Source of the DNA: Lethocerus indicus
Lineage: Eukaryota > Arthropoda > Insecta > Hemiptera > Belostomatidae
Length of the DNA: 64,000 nucleotides
NCBI GenBank assembly: GCA_019843655.1
Contig: JACDQD010000003.1
Location: 1,177,346 to 1,241,345 of the forward strand
Reading direction: 5' to 3'
A program made the position numbers and the translations under genes. Under the pieces are notes generated by a model. The model was not told where the DNA came from, did not search any database, and worked only from the letters and a program-made list of their open reading frames with translations. Positions 13,392 through 24,400 of this stretch are shown here, piece after piece (the stretch's first letter is position 1; the number at the start of each line of letters is the position of its first letter).

Positions 13392-14074
13392 TGATTGTGA
13401 AACACATTGCCACTCATTTAATATCGAATTTCAATTTTAGTTTTCTTTTATAAAAAAAAAAATAATAATAAAATAGATGTTAGAATCGTGAGAACTTAAA
13501 ATACCGTAAGCAAATAAAGTGTTAATATTTATGTATAAAGGTTTTACACATACTTTTAATATAGCTAGTAAAAATGTAATCGACATTTTGGACTTTGGAA
13601 TTCGTTTTATTTTACCAAAAAAAAAAAAACTTCAATTATTAATCTACTCTGGCCAATTTTCCAGAAAATTTTCGATTCCCCTCTAAATCTTGAAAAAACT
13701 CCTCAAGACCTAAATACATTTTATAAAAATTGTCGATTACTTTCTGTGCACCTAATATATATCTGTATATATATAAAATATTAAAATAACTGTATATTTA
13801 ATATTCGATCGAAATAAAATAATAAATATTATACCGGATTTGACTGGCGCATTGAAACGTAATGAATTGCAACACAAAGGGTACAGATTGTTAATTACAC
13901 GTGTTAATAATTGTTCTACTGTTCCAGTTGGGTGAACTGGAATCGAGGGGACTGAAAGGTCTGGAAGATTCCAGGACCGGAATAAGGTCGAGGGCCGACT
14001 GGCTGGAGAGGAATTCCGACCAACTGGACACAGCCTGGAACGGTCACAACTACAATACGTACGGATATTCATAA
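3032..14074 (+). CDS. M1-family zinc aminopeptidase (aminopeptidase N-like), C-terminal part; 5' end outside window
   Basis: Nine exons encode the last 391 residues: 3032-3224, 3315-3405, 5706-5889, 9610-9794, 9876-9925, 10162-10276, 10364-10498, 12647-12722 and 13928-14074 (TAA). All phases agree and no stop interrupts the spliced frame. Family hallmarks are WWIPLSYTT, the [10 protein letters not shown] strand motif, LLDDALNLA and APW of the helical ERAP1-like C-terminal domain. The catalytic GxMEN and HExxH segments should lie upstream of the window. M1 enzymes remove N-terminal residues from peptides, usually as ectoenzymes, but this tail ends NYNTYGYS with no hydrophobic GPI-type segment, so location is open. 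Intron 2 uses a GC donor (3406-3407). The introns are packed with repeats, the largest being 5890-9609. AATAAA follows the stop at about 14,100. The assignment to the M1 family is firm; the paralogue is not resolved. Confidence 0.9.
3290..3312 (+). repeat. (TTG/TGT)n microsatellite forming a splice-acceptor tract
   Basis: About eight TGT units run directly into the TAG acceptor of aminopeptidase exon 3315-3405, replacing the usual pyrimidine tract. A similar TTGTTG tract precedes Fip1 exon 41857-41969. Confidence 0.7.
3440..3560. mobile_element. Foldback element fragment
   Basis: It contains GGGGTTGGAATACGG, a CGGTCTTCAGTAGCACTG arm and CACTTGCGGTGAGAGGA followed by AACATCCAGAGTGCCG. These are shared with the complete foldback elements elsewhere in the window, for example at 28,762-29,100. 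The right arm is missing. Confidence 0.6.
3560..5340. repeat. GGCCC/CCTAAAAACC minisatellite with a ~610-bp tandem duplication
   Basis: This fills most of aminopeptidase intron 2. Short units of the CCTAAAAACCGC type make up the block. At higher order, about 3,885-4,500 is repeated at about 4,500-5,115 in the same order, including the unusual landmarks CGAACGGCGCACACGG, CAGTAAAGGGAAAATTG and GATTTGTAGGTTCC. The second copy lacks many short pieces present in the first. No coding exon is seen between 3,406 and 5,705. Confidence 0.8.
5955..6240. mobile_element. Foldback left arm, (TA)n tract and mariner-like terminus
   Basis: A foldback left arm (GACCGGTTTCGGCTGCTCG, TCTTCAGTAGTCACTG, GGATGTTTG) stops at a (TA)n tract at about 6,090-6,125. 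It is followed by CAGAGTGGTCCAAAAATG, the terminus seen in the mariner-like element at 30,056-30,580. It looks like two truncated elements meeting at a microsatellite. Confidence 0.55.
6210..6840. repeat. CCTAAAAACCGC minisatellite block
   Basis: Degenerate units of the form CCTAAAACCGCATTTTTGG with GCGATTTTGCGGCT run through aminopeptidase intron 3. It is the same family as 10,540-11,460. No exon is seen. Confidence 0.8.
7218..7790. mobile_element. Two adjacent foldback elements
   Basis: Copy one, about 7,218-7,495, has both arms: GGTTCGGTCGTTCGCCAGAC with CTCAGTAGTCACTGTCGG, then CCGACAGTGACTACTGAAG with GGCGAGCGGCCGAAACC. Copy two, about 7,560-7,780, repeats the plan with a CACCGTCACCGTCACTG apex. 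Both lie in aminopeptidase intron 3. Confidence 0.75.
8290..9560. repeat. Dispersed repeat in two direct copies flanking minisatellite
   Basis: Sequence with CGATATACCTGCATA, TTCTACAGTCCTGC, CGCCTTCCAGGAGTCCTGCT and AGTCCTTCG occurs at about 8,295-8,530 and again at about 9,150-9,400. Between them is a CGTCTGAAAACCGAATTTTT minisatellite with at least three near-identical 115-bp units (8,810-9,090). Related AGTCAAAAGTCCTTCG sequence recurs at 29,190-29,500 and 47,290-47,700. There is no intact coding sequence; all lies in aminopeptidase intron 3. Confidence 0.6.
9955..10085. mobile_element. Short MITE, GGCAACTAA-terminus family
   Basis: Inverted termini GGCAACTAAATAATTGCGG (left) and CCGCAATTACTCAGTTGCC (right) bound about 130 bp inside aminopeptidase intron 5. 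It is an internally deleted relative of the ~360-bp elements at 39,012-39,384 and 46,345-46,705. There is no coding capacity. Confidence 0.8.
10540..11460. repeat. CCTAAAAACCGC minisatellite block
   Basis: The short-unit minisatellite fills the first part of aminopeptidase intron 7. The stretch 10,545-10,915 is partly repeated at 10,915-11,450 in the same order: CATATCTGGACCGATTTTCG, then TAACTGCAATTTT, then GAGCTGAAAATC. No exon is seen. Confidence 0.8.
11640..12480. repeat. Tandem repeat, about 205-265 bp period, four units
   Basis: Four copies of a core reading TTTACGGTGGCGCCCCCT plus GCGATTCGGGGCAACAC lie at about 11,690, 11,893, 12,158 and 12,360. A/T-rich linkers between them contain ATTGACCGGTTAATTTTG and TTTTTATCTACACAGCTTAT. 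One linker (about 12,000-12,110) has lost the core. The array lies in aminopeptidase intron 7. Confidence 0.8.
13015..13390. repeat. Three (TA)n microsatellites
   Basis: Pure or nearly pure TA tracts at about 13,018-13,072, 13,150-13,206 and 13,346-13,388 lie in the last aminopeptidase intron. The reading frames across them (YIYIYIY) are artefacts. Confidence 0.9.
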
Positions 14075-14545
14075 ACACTAACAGTAACAATAAGAAAAAA
14101 AATAAAATAAATGTATGTAAAAAAAGCTCTAATATAGGTGTATAATCCTAGTTTTTTTTTTGTATTTATTAATACTTTTTTTTGTTGTACATTGTAATTT
14201 ACAGACTAATTGTAATAAATATTTCTGTTGTCCCACTAAGTGGATTGATTTCACCTTTCCAAAGTGTTTCAACGTCGTTATTATTCTAAAATATATATAT
14301 ATTATTTTCGATCGTCCTCAATTATAGACCGAGGCCAAACGCTGAGTCTATTTTCAGCGGATGGCTAATTATAATTGATGAAAAAGAATATTCGATTTCA
14401 TCTTTAAATGAAAAGAGTATTTAAAGGAGGTATTTAAAGAAAAAAAAATAAATTCTAAATATACCGAGTGTAATTATAATTTTTAAATTTATAGTTTGTT
14501 TCTAATTGTAGAATATAAATAGGTGTCTAGAATACCTGTTTTTTT

Positions 14546-14602
<57 letters not shown>

Positions 14603-14608
<6 letters not shown>

Positions 14609-15530
14609 CAGTAAACCTGTCTGGTATTGTCTGTTTACGATCATAAAAGTTTTCATGTTGTTGAAAAAAATTTATTTTCAGTAATCTAGTTTATCGGTGC
14701 AAGTGCACCCAACGAACTTTAGTCGAGTGCATTTCCGCACCACCCTCAGGGGGGCGCTAGTTTATGGGTGCAAGTGCACCCAACGAACTATAGTTGAGTG
14801 CATTTCCGCACCACACTCAGGGGGGCGCTAGTTTTGGGTGCAAGTGCACCCAACGAACTTTAGTTGAGTACATTTCCGCACCACCCTCAGGGGGCGCTAG
14901 TTTTGCACCCAACGAGCTTTAGCATTTCCGCACCACCCTCAGGGGCGCTAGTTTAAGTGCACCCAACGAACTTTAGTTGAGTACATTTCCGCACCACCCT
15001 CAGGGGATGGTAGTTTATCGGTGCAAGTGCACCCAACGAGCTTTAGTTGAGTGCATTTCCTCACTACACTCAGGGGGGCGCTAGTTTTGGGTGCAAGTGC
15101 ACCCAACGAACTTTAGTCGAGTGCATTTCCGCACCACCCTCAGGGGGGCGCTAGTTTTGGGTGCAAGTGCACCCAACGAACTTTAGTCGAGTGCATTTCC
15201 GCACCACCCTCAGGGGGCGCTAGTTTTGGGTGCAAGTGCACCCAACGAACTTTAGTCGAGTGCATTTCCGCACCACCCCAGGGGGGCGCTAGTTTTGGGT
15301 GCGAGTGCACCCAACGAACTTTAGTCGAGTACATTTCCGCACCACCCTCAGGGGGGCGCTAGTTTATGGGTGCAAGTGCACCCAACGAACTTTAGTCGAG
15401 TGCATTTCCGCACCACCCTCAGGGGGGCGCTAGTTTATCGGGTGCAAGTGTGCACCCAACGAACGGGATAAACAGGAAAAATCTTTTATGATCGTAAATA
15501 GACAATACCAGACAGGTTTCCTGTCGTATA
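14603..15530. mobile_element. TIR element carrying a 12-copy 70-bp minisatellite
   Basis: The left terminus contains ACCTGTCTGGTATTGTC and TTTACGATCATAAAAG (about 14,607-14,650). The right terminus, about 15,482-15,530, is its reverse complement over roughly 50 bases with few mismatches. Between them are about 12 tandem units of about 70 bp with CACCCAACGAACTTTAG, GCATTTCCGCACCACCCTC and GGGGGGCGCTAGTTT. A (TA)n tract abuts the left end. There is no coding sequence, so it is a non-autonomous element. A truncated copy with the same terminus lies at 23,735-23,960. Confidence 0.8.
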
Positions 15531-15684
15531 TTCGGAAGTCAGACACCCAATAGTTGTGCGATCAAAAATATATAGTTGGCCAAAACCGGTCTAGCGAAAG
15601 ACCAGAACGGCGAGGAAAGCTTCTATGAACGACTGAAATATTTAAATTGGACCCGGAAAAATTAGAAATTAAATAATATCGGGT

Positions 15685-15985
15685 ATCGCCAACTAAGTAA
15701 TTGCGTAATTCACCGCGACAAGTGGCGTTGTGCGTAATATTAAGTGCGTCACAACATTTTTGCGCAGGATTAAGATTCTAGATTATTCGGTCCTTTCTGT
15801 GAAATATTCGCTGTCGAAATTCCGGTCCCGGGGGATTAAAAGACGAGGAGCGCTCTCCGGACGTCCTGTGGAGGTGGATGATGATCCCGAATAAAGGTCC
15901 TTATTGAAGGTATCTTATACGGGGCTTATCTGTGCTAAGAGGTTGACGCACTTAAAAATATGTACAAAGCCGCTTGTTGTATTAT
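15685..15985. mobile_element. MITE of the GGCAACTAA family, right terminus not seen
   Basis: It begins GCCAACTAAGTAATTGCG and continues with AAGTGGCGTTGTGCG, GAGGAGCGCTC and TCTTATACGGGGCTTATC in the same order as the complete element at 46,345-46,705. The matching right terminus is absent. Confidence 0.65.
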
Positions 15986-16084
15986 GACTTACACACAGTA
16001 TTACCCTCTAGGAACCCTCTGGCGGTTTCTAAAGACAGGAAATATCTTGAATAACCGAAGATTCTTCCCCTTTTTTGTGGGAAA

Positions 16085-19077
16085 TCAGTATTCGAAGGGT
16101 TGGGCGTTGACGCCGTAATAGACTTTGTACGGTACGAAAGGATTGGGCTCGAGGGCTGGACAGTACCTGTGCAGTACGGTCTTGTAGGGTTTTATTTCGA
16201 AATTTACCACGAAAGTCTCGAAATCGGGACTGGGCGATCTGGTCCTCTTCATGTAGTCGTAATAGTTCCAGACGGCCCTCTCCTGGAAATAGGTCTCTAT
16301 CGCCCCCCTGGACATTATCCTGACTTTCATGACCGCCCTGTCCGGGTGCATCCTCTTGAAGTGGACCAGGTAGCAGGCGGCCAACACTCCGCTACGGCCG
16401 TGTCCCAGCCGACAGTGGACGCCGATTGCCTGCAATTTAAGGACAGTTGAAGGACAATTTCGGTCAACGGCAAAATCCTCCGCAAGAAGGATTCTCGAAA
16501 AAGAGACTTTAACGGTGGACACACCTCTTTGAGCTTGCGCGCCTCCTCGCATATCTTGATGAATGTGACGATCTGTTCGAGGCTGGGCGGTTCGAATTCG
16601 AGAACGTCCATCGGCGTCCACCTGAAATAGCTCGGAAAGTATTCGAACGGCGGTTGCCTCTCGGGCGAAAGGCTGATCAGATGGACGATTCCCTCCTCCA
16701 GTATATATTTGACGTGGGCCTCCGAAATCGGACACGCCATTATGGCCAGACGGCCGTCGACGACCCAGTGAAAGTTCCAGGGCTCCAGAGGTTTCACCTC
16801 CTTTTCGCTGTGTCGTCTTCGTCGGCGCTGAATTTCTTCCTCTTCTTCGGCTCCTTGTCCTCCCTCAGCGCTCTGCCCTTGGCCACCTGCATTTCTGCGG
16901 ACACACGGAGGGGGAAAAAATTCTTTATACCGAGAGTTTTCGGGAATTTCGTGTGGTTCATACATAAGAGAATGTCATCTACTCTCGGTGGGTCATACAT
17001 CCTACGTAAGAGACGAGGAAATTTTTTTTTTTTCGTTACCCGCACTGGCAACACTGCTCTCGGCCGGCTCCATACGTTCGATGGTCCGCGTGGAAAATTA
17101 GTTTGGGAAAACGCGCCGGAAAATCGAAGCCGGTTTTGGTCCGGACGGAGAGGACCGACGATATTACGAAGCCACGCCGACGTAGCCCCTACAGTAAATT
17201 TTTACCGAAAATTCTTTTTATATTAATCTACTCCCGGTAGGTCCTACGTAAAGATAGGGAAATATTTTGTTGTTTACCCGCGCCGGCAACACTGGTCTCG
17301 GCCGGCTCCATATGTTCGATTGTCACTGAAGAAACTCGATCCGAGCGGAAAATTCGTTCGGGAAAAAGAAAAAGCCGATCCAGCCGGTGGAAAACGCGAC
17401 GGAAAATCGAAGCCGGTTTTGGTCCGGACGGAGAGGACCGACAAACTTGCACTGTTTGGGAACAAATCCAACTAGTGCCGGCCTTACTAGCAAACATTAT
17501 TGGCCTATAAATAAAAAAATATGTTTAAAATTTACTGTAGGGGCTACGGAGGTTATCGGTTTTTGTTGGATATATACGGGTGAATCGATGTCGTCAAATT
17601 GTTTTCACATCGCGTACTTTTATTAAGGTGTCCGACGGGTCGTGCTTTTTATTTTGACCATTCCTCTGTAATCTCTCGCGTACGACATATCGATATTACG
17701 AAGCCACGCCGACCTAGCCCCTACAGTAAATTTTAACCGAAAATTCTTTATACCGGGAAAATTCTTTTTATATTAATCTACTCCCGGTAGGTCCGACGTA
17801 AAGATAGGGAAATTTTTTGTTGTTTACCCGCGCCGGCAACACTGGTCTCGGCCGGCTCCATATGTTCGATTGTCACTGAAGAAACTCGATCCGAGCGGAA
17901 AATTCGTTCGGGAAAAAGAAAAAGCCGATCCAGCCGGTGGAAAACGCGACGGAAAATCCGACAAACTTGCACTGTTCGGGAACAAATCCAACTACTCGGC
18001 AGATTAAGAGGTGGTTGGGCCGCACTGCAAATATCCGATTCCACTGCCAACTGGATCAGGCCGACGGAGGACACTTTTTTATTCGGTTCAATTTTTTTTT
18101 CGAAAAAGAAAAGTGAACGCTACAATTTGCCGCTTAAATTATTGGCCCATAAATAAAAAAAAAATGTTGAAAACTATAAATTATTACAACGCTTAACTCG
18201 ACGCGGCGCTTTTATTCTATTTGTGCCGCTATAATTTTTCAAACTCGAATATAATCCGAGAATCGAAAATAGCGACGCGAAAGCTGAGAGAAAAAAAATA
18301 GACCGTTTTATCGATATTTATTATTTACACAGGATTGTATAAGCTATAACCGCTTATTTATTCGAGAATAAAATAATAAGAAGAAAAACGAGAGGCTAAC
18401 GCGAGTACGAACGAATATTTTCACCGATAAAAATGTTTTTTTTTTTTTTTCTTGTCGAAATATTCGGCTGCTTTCTGCGATGCGGAAAAAAATCCAAAAT
18501 TAAAATAAACGTTCCCTTAATTATGAAAGTGGTCCAAGTCAATTCAAACTTTAAATACAACATTTTTCATATCAACTGTAAACTTCCATCAATCGAGACT
18601 AATAAAATTCTAAATTAAAATTTCGCGTAATATAAAAATATTTGTTCATTTATTCGAAAGCAATTCATTAAATATCTCGAGATCAGAAATGTATGACTTA
18701 AAAAGATTTTTTTTTTGGCCGGTTTTTTTTGAAAAAATCTGCGCGTTAATTGGGGGGTTTTTTTCTTGCGTAGAGTGGACAGTTGAGAAAATACAATTGG
18801 GGATAGGGGATTGGGGATAATTGGGGAATAATTCGAGTCTTACAGTCGAAAATTATTAACGAAAATATAACTAAGGTTCTGACAACCGAACCGATCCCGT
18901 GTACCGATCTTGCCGTTGCCGGGAAACGCTGATATTGTAGATATTGTTGTATGGGACAATTTTACACCGTTGTTAAACGCGCATAATTGCGGAAAATGTC
19001 ATCCGAAAACGCCGTAAATATTACGTACCTATGCGTACTTTCGCGATCGGCGTCAACGGTATCGCCCTCCTGTTCAT
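16085..19077 (-). CDS. DUSP23: DUSP23-like dual-specificity protein phosphatase
   Basis: Three coding exons on the minus strand: 19077-19029 (first ATG after an in-frame stop, MNRRAIPLTP), 16894-16525 and 16429-16085 (TGA), about 254 residues. The phosphatase signature is HCRLGHGRSG (HCX5R), with an upstream Asp in WTPMDVLEF as candidate general acid and RGAIETYFQE matching the DUSP23 tail motif. DUSP23 enzymes are small atypical dual-specificity phosphatases with no MAP-kinase-binding domain. This protein is longer than the ~150-residue vertebrate form and has a basic KEPKKRKK segment near its N-terminus, a possible nuclear signal. Exon 2 is one base short: its 368 bases after the shared codon cannot join both neighbours in frame. 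The break maps to an A-run at about 16,802-16,805. The family call is firm; exon 1 rests on frame and splice consensus. Confidence 0.85.
16965..18005. repeat. Three related copies of a ~250-bp repeat in DUSP23 intron 1
   Basis: Copies at about 17,220-17,490 and 17,760-18,000 are nearly identical: ATTAATCTACTCCCGGTAGG, CTCGGCCGGCTCCATATG, AAAAAGCCGATCCAGCCGG. A diverged one lies at about 16,980-17,170. The phrase CACTGTTCGGGAACAAATCC or its variant ends the later two. The copies also share GCCGACGTAGCCCCTACAG. There is no transposase; the class is unknown. Confidence 0.75.
18010..18960. other. Intron sequence without recognised content
   Basis: A/T-rich sequence inside the first DUSP23 intron. 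I see homopolymer T runs and no exon, RNA gene or named repeat. Confidence 0.5.
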
Positions 19078-20304
19078 GTCCTCGATGTCGGTCGTCTTCC
19101 CGGAAAGGATAACCGCTTGTACGGCTGGCGCACAACACTTCCACACTGGTCTCTTTTATAAATTGTTATAAATAAATACAATATAACGGGACGCAGTATC
19201 AGTTCAACCTTCGACTGATATTATTAATAGTATACGTTGGGCCGACTAACAATAGTCGCTTTTCTCCTTCCCGCTTGGCCCAGATCCCGGATCCCCCCAC
19301 CCAGGTGTACCTGTATACCTGTACATGTATACACATACAAATATATAACATACAATAGATGTATATTGCCACGTAAAGTTGGCGAAAGTGCTCTGGCGGA
19401 GCGCCGGAAACGTACGCTGAAATTCTCCTCTACGTAAAAATTAAATATTTTTTTTATCTGAAAAAAATTCCAAAAAAAAATATTCCACTCTTCTATACCG
19501 CAAGAGGATAGGATTGTTTCCGAATTTTCGTTCGGAAAAATTTGGACCCAATTAAAACATTATCGTAATTTATATGGCGTCTCTGATAGGGTCTGATAGG
19601 GGAAGAAAAAATTTCAAATAATTCCGGAATTAGAAATTATTCTTTTCTGTAATATCCGTCTCGAGAATAATCAATTGATTGGGACATAAAATTAAACTCA
19701 AAACTGTGCAAAAAAAAAGAAAAAAGTAACGGACTTCTTCTGAAATAAGTTTCTAATCCACGAACAGTTGTCGCAAACCCGAAAAAGAAAATGGAGAAAA
19801 AACCGATTATTGAAAGATAAATCGGATTTTTCACACTCCAAACCTTGGAATAATTCGTTTATTGTCTCATTTAATATATTCCTAGCGCTTAAAATATCAG
19901 GTGCTATTAAAAGTAATCGACAATTTCATAAAAATGTATTTCGGTCTTCAGGAGAGTTCATCAGGAGCGATGGGGAGAATCGAAAATTTGGCAAAATAAA
20001 ATGTATTTGTCCAAAAATTTCCAGGTTTCCGCTTTAAAAGCACGACAAATTATCGGTTCCAGTTAATCCGATCAATAAATATATTCTGAACGATACACCG
20101 GGCCAATATTCGAGGCCGAATATAAATACATTACTGTACGTAATACGTCCTATATTTATTTAATAATTTTTATACCCTCTTTCATATACTGAACATAAGG
20201 GCAAACCGTAATTTTTTTAAAATCCACTTTTATTGCCATTTCAATCATAAATAAATAAAGAGATGAAAGCGAAACGAAGATTTTCGCCAGATCAGGGTTT
20301 CCCG

Positions 20305-20600
20305 CTCGCCCCGTCTTCAGTAGCATTCTGTATATTTTAACCGTAGGTTCGTTAGACCGGTTTCGGCTGCTCGCCGTCTTCAGTAGCACTGTGTCACTAT
20401 CACTGACAGTGACAGTGACAGTGACAGTGACAGTGACAGTGCAGTGAGAGTGGGGAGGAAAAACGTCCAAAGTGACGACAGTGACTCTGTATAATAGCAC
20501 AGCGCTACTGAAGACGGGCGAGCGACCGAAACCGGTCTAGCAAAAGACGAAACCAGAAGAAACACCACAAACATATACGATTTTCTGCTCTCGTTCATGA
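20305..20600. mobile_element. Foldback element with (CAGTGA)n apex
   Basis: The left arm is CGTTAGACCGGTTTCGGCTG with GTCTTCAGTAGCACTGTG; the apex is a run of ACAGTGACAGTG; the right arm is GCGCTACTGAAGACGGGCG with CGAAACCGGTCTAGCAAAAG and CACCACAAAC. Confidence 0.75.
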
Positions 20601-20959
20601 AAGAAGGTATATAACTAATTATTAAATAAATATTCTGTATAACATAGGATGTATTACGTACAACAATGTATTTATATTCGGCCTAGAATATTTTATCGTT
20701 TAGATATTGATCGGATAAATGAAATAATTTTTTTTTTTTTTTTACTGCGCCTCGCTCTGCTAATATCAGAGGTGCACGAAAATAATCAAAATTTTGATTT
20801 TGGAATTCATTTTATTTTGCCAAAAAAAACTTTTTTATATTCGCCCGGAAAAGTGTTCCAGACACTTTTCCGGGGAAATTTTCGATTCACCTCACAAGAC
20901 CGAAATAATTTCGGTTACACCCAATTTATTGTTCGGAGTAAATTTTAATACAGTATAAA

Positions 20960-21240
20960 AGAGTGGAATATTTTTGAAAAAATTTTTTTTTTTGAAGATT
21001 CTTTTTGAAATTTTTGAAATTTTTTTGAAAATTTTTTTGAAAATTTTTGAAAATTTTTTGAAATTTTTTTTGAAAATTTTTTGAAATTTTTTGAAAATTT
21101 TTTGAAAATTTTTTTTTGAATTTTTGAAATTTTTTGAAATTTTTTTGAATTTTTGAAAATTTTTGAAAATTTTTTGAAATTTTTTGAAAATTTTTTTGAA
21201 AATTTTTTTTTTGAAAATTTTTTTGAAAATTTTTTTTTCA
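20960..21240. repeat. Low-complexity TTTTTGAAA tract
   Basis: About 280 bases of repeated TTTTTTGAAA and TTTTTTTGAAAATT. The plus strand is nearly free of C, and the minus frame reads as KKFSKKF repeats. It is a microsatellite-like tract, not a gene. Confidence 0.85.
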
Positions 21241-21485
21241 GATCTACCCGACTAACTGTCGCCGCCAACTTACACGAGGAGAAACACACAACGAATCTAC
21301 AGTGTATTTGCAGCTGAATAGTGCGGAATTTGGGCGAAGGGTTTATAAATGAATACAAATACATGGGCCGATTAGACGGACTGTAATAAAATAAATAGAG
21401 TAATAAATTACAGGGGTGGGGGGGGTAGGGGGTAGGGCGAATTTACAAAAAATGTGCCGATACTGACGATGACTCGGATTGATAT

Positions 21486-24400
21486 TCAGAAGAAGAAAAA
21501 TCTCCTGCTGTTGGTCTTCTTGCACCTGTACATCCTGCGTATCTTCTGGACGTCCATCTTGGACAGGTTGTCCCTCTGTCCGAGCTCGCCGACGTTCCGT
21601 CTTGAGGTGATGGTCGGTTTGCCGTTGACTGAAAACGCGTAGGCCGAATAGTGCATGACGCTGTGGTAGTCGTAGGATACGCCGAGGTCGTTGGTCAGAC
21701 TTTTCCGCGCCTTTTCAAAGTTGGACTCGCGACCTGAAAATCAGGTCCATCAGGACCAGGATCATCAATCCTCCCGAGGGAAAATAACAAATTGCAACAA
21801 GATTATCCAGTAGGCGGTTAGTTGTCATCTTCTGGGTCTTCCACAGTCTTCCAGATAATCCCGGTGGGGAGTGGTTCGTCGTCGACCAAAATGTTGTCCG
21901 ACCGAGTATCGGAGTCATCCACTTTTATTGGACAAAGTTCGAGGGTAAACTTAGAATGGAAAATCGGTTGAAATCGCCACTTGCACTGGACAGCCGGACA
22001 CGGACGCTACTGAAGACGGCGAGAAGCCGAAAACCGGTTGGGCGCGTTTTTTCGATCGCTGTCTCCCCAAAGGACGCGGAGCGTTACCGTTCTTCGGACG
22101 ATGACCTCCCCCAAGACCTTTTACGCTCGAAATTTTTATAAATTATCCATTTTTCATCCCCCGTCCTGGAGATGGAAAATCTCCGTTAGCGCCGTCCGGC
22201 GGCCGCCACTTTCACTGGACAGCCGGACACGGACGCTACTGAAGACGGCGAGAAGCCGAAAACCGGTAGGGCGCGTTTTTTTCGATAGCTGTCTCCCCCA
22301 AAGGACGCGGAGCGTTACCGTTCTTCGGGCGATGACCTCCCCCAAGACCTTTACCCTCGAAATTTTATAAATTATCCATTTTCATCCCCCGTCCTGGAGA
22401 TGGAAAATCTCCGTTAGCGCCGTCCGGCGGCCGCCACTTTCACTGGACAGCCGGACACGGACGCTACTGAAGACGGCGAGAAGCCGAAAACCGGTTGGGC
22501 GCGTTTTTTTTTCCCCGATCGCTGTCTCCCCCAAAGGACACGGAGCGTTACCGTTCTTCGGACGATGACCTCCCCCAAGACCTTTTACGCTCGAAGTTTT
22601 ACAAAATTATCCATTTTTCATCCCCCGTCCTGGAGATGGAAAATCTCCGTTAGCGCCGTCCGGCGGCCGCCACTTTCGCTGGACAGCCGGACACGGACGC
22701 TACTGAAGACGGCGAGAAGCCGAAAACCAGTTGGGCGCGTTTTTTTCGATCGCTGTCTCCCCCAAAGGACACGGAGCGTTACCGTTCTTCGGACGATGAC
22801 CTCCCCCAAGACCTTTTACGCTCGAAATTTTATAAATTATCCATTTTTCATCCCCCGTCCTGGAAATTTAACTCCGTTAAATCGTGGCCGAGCTTCACAA
22901 TACGGTCGTTTTCGCTAATTGACGTCTTGTAGAGGACTTGAGAGGTTCTTGATTCTTCAGGACCGAAATCTCCAGCTTTAAACCGAGCCAACTTCGCCAT
23001 AAACGCTTGTATATAAAACCGAGAGAAAAATGATGTTTTTTTCCGAATATGCCCCAAGTAACGACCCATCGAAAATCGGCACGAACTTACCCGACAATCC
23101 ATTATAAATAGGGTTTTTGCGGCCTTGTTCGACGCCTCGTGTTTCTGTCGTCGCGAAAAACCGAAAAATTTTGGGGGTTGAATTTAACAATCTCTCGGCT
23201 CTGACTTGAGAATACGAACCTCGCGTTTTTCGTATATACGATTGTGTCTACTGTCTGTGGAGGTTCTCGTGAATGGGACAGAAGTGGTGTGGCAGAAGTT
23301 GGGACCTTGAGAGAGAGAGAGAGAGACAGAAAGACAGACCTTGGCCCGCAATCGGGCTCATCCCCGGACGACCTTCCGGCTATAACAATACTCCAATAGT
23401 CGATGTTATGCAAAGTAGAATTTTTTTTTTTTCTTTTTCAAATGTACATTCAACCTTTCGCTTTCGTCCCCGGTGTAGAGTTTCTTTCGTCGCTGGCGCC
23501 GTTTCGGCCCCCAATCACGTGACCTCATCCAACGGCGGACACGAAGAAATGAAACTGTCTGTTTCTGTCACCCCTCTCTCGCCGGTTCGGTCATTCGCCA
23601 GACTCTGGGTTTCGGCCATCTTCAGTAGCGATTTGGATGTTTTTTTTTGGGGGGGCATACTACTCACTGCACTCTCACTGTCACTTGTACTCGTCACGTG
23701 TCTTATCACACGTGTCAGGTTCCGACTTTCAAATATACGACAGGAAACCTGTTCCTGTATTGTCTATTTACGATCACAATAAAATTTCCCGTTGATCAAA
23801 AATATATTGAAAAAAAATGTATTTTTAGTAATCTAGATAATCGGTTGCAAGTGCACCCAACGAACGATTTTTGTGAAACTAGCGCCTCCCCCCCCACCCC
23901 CACCCCGAGTGCGGTGCGGAAATGCACCCAACTGAATTTCGTTGGGTGCATTGGGTGCACCCGCAACCCCAAATGGGACAGACAACCCCCCCCCCCCAAA
24001 AAAAAAAAAAAAACAGTGCAGTGAGGATGCCCCCAAAAAAGTGCCAACACAAGTGACGGTAACGCAGCGCTACTGAAGATGGCGAGCGGCCGAAACCCCC
24101 GGTCGAGCAAATGGCCAAAGGCGGCGAGATGATGTGACAGAAACGCGTCTACGGAATCTACTGTATTCCAACCCTTTGCAGACGGCCTTGATTACGGATT
24201 TTTTTTTATTATTGCAATTTTCCCGATAATACTTCGCATAAATTTGCATATTGTCTACGATGCACGTTGAGGACACCCCTCTCCCCCCGTCAAAGGTTTT
24301 CCAGGAAGTTCCAGGAAATGGCAGGAATTACACAGGAAGTGTCGGGGATGTGGGCTGAAATCGATTTGGCGAAACGCCAAATTCCTGTTTTGCGATTCTA

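Larger units (their letters stand above)
19078..21485. other. Intergenic spacer between DUSP23 and astacin
   Basis: It holds a foldback element (20,305-20,580), an asymmetric T/GAAA tract (20,960-21,240) and a short dispersed repeat with TTTGGAATTCATTTTATTTT and GGGGAAATTTTCGATTC (about 20,790-20,900). That repeat also occurs near 13,590-13,690 and 61,095-61,180, and in part near 25,680-25,760. No further gene is supported. Confidence 0.55.

Noticed and set aside
13093..13413. 106-residue frame with YIYIYIY segments
   Set aside because: It is a translation of (TA)n microsatellites inside an aminopeptidase intron.
20945..21364. 139-residue frame of KKFSKKFSK repeats
   Set aside because: It is low-complexity T/GAAA sequence; no protein family and no splice support.
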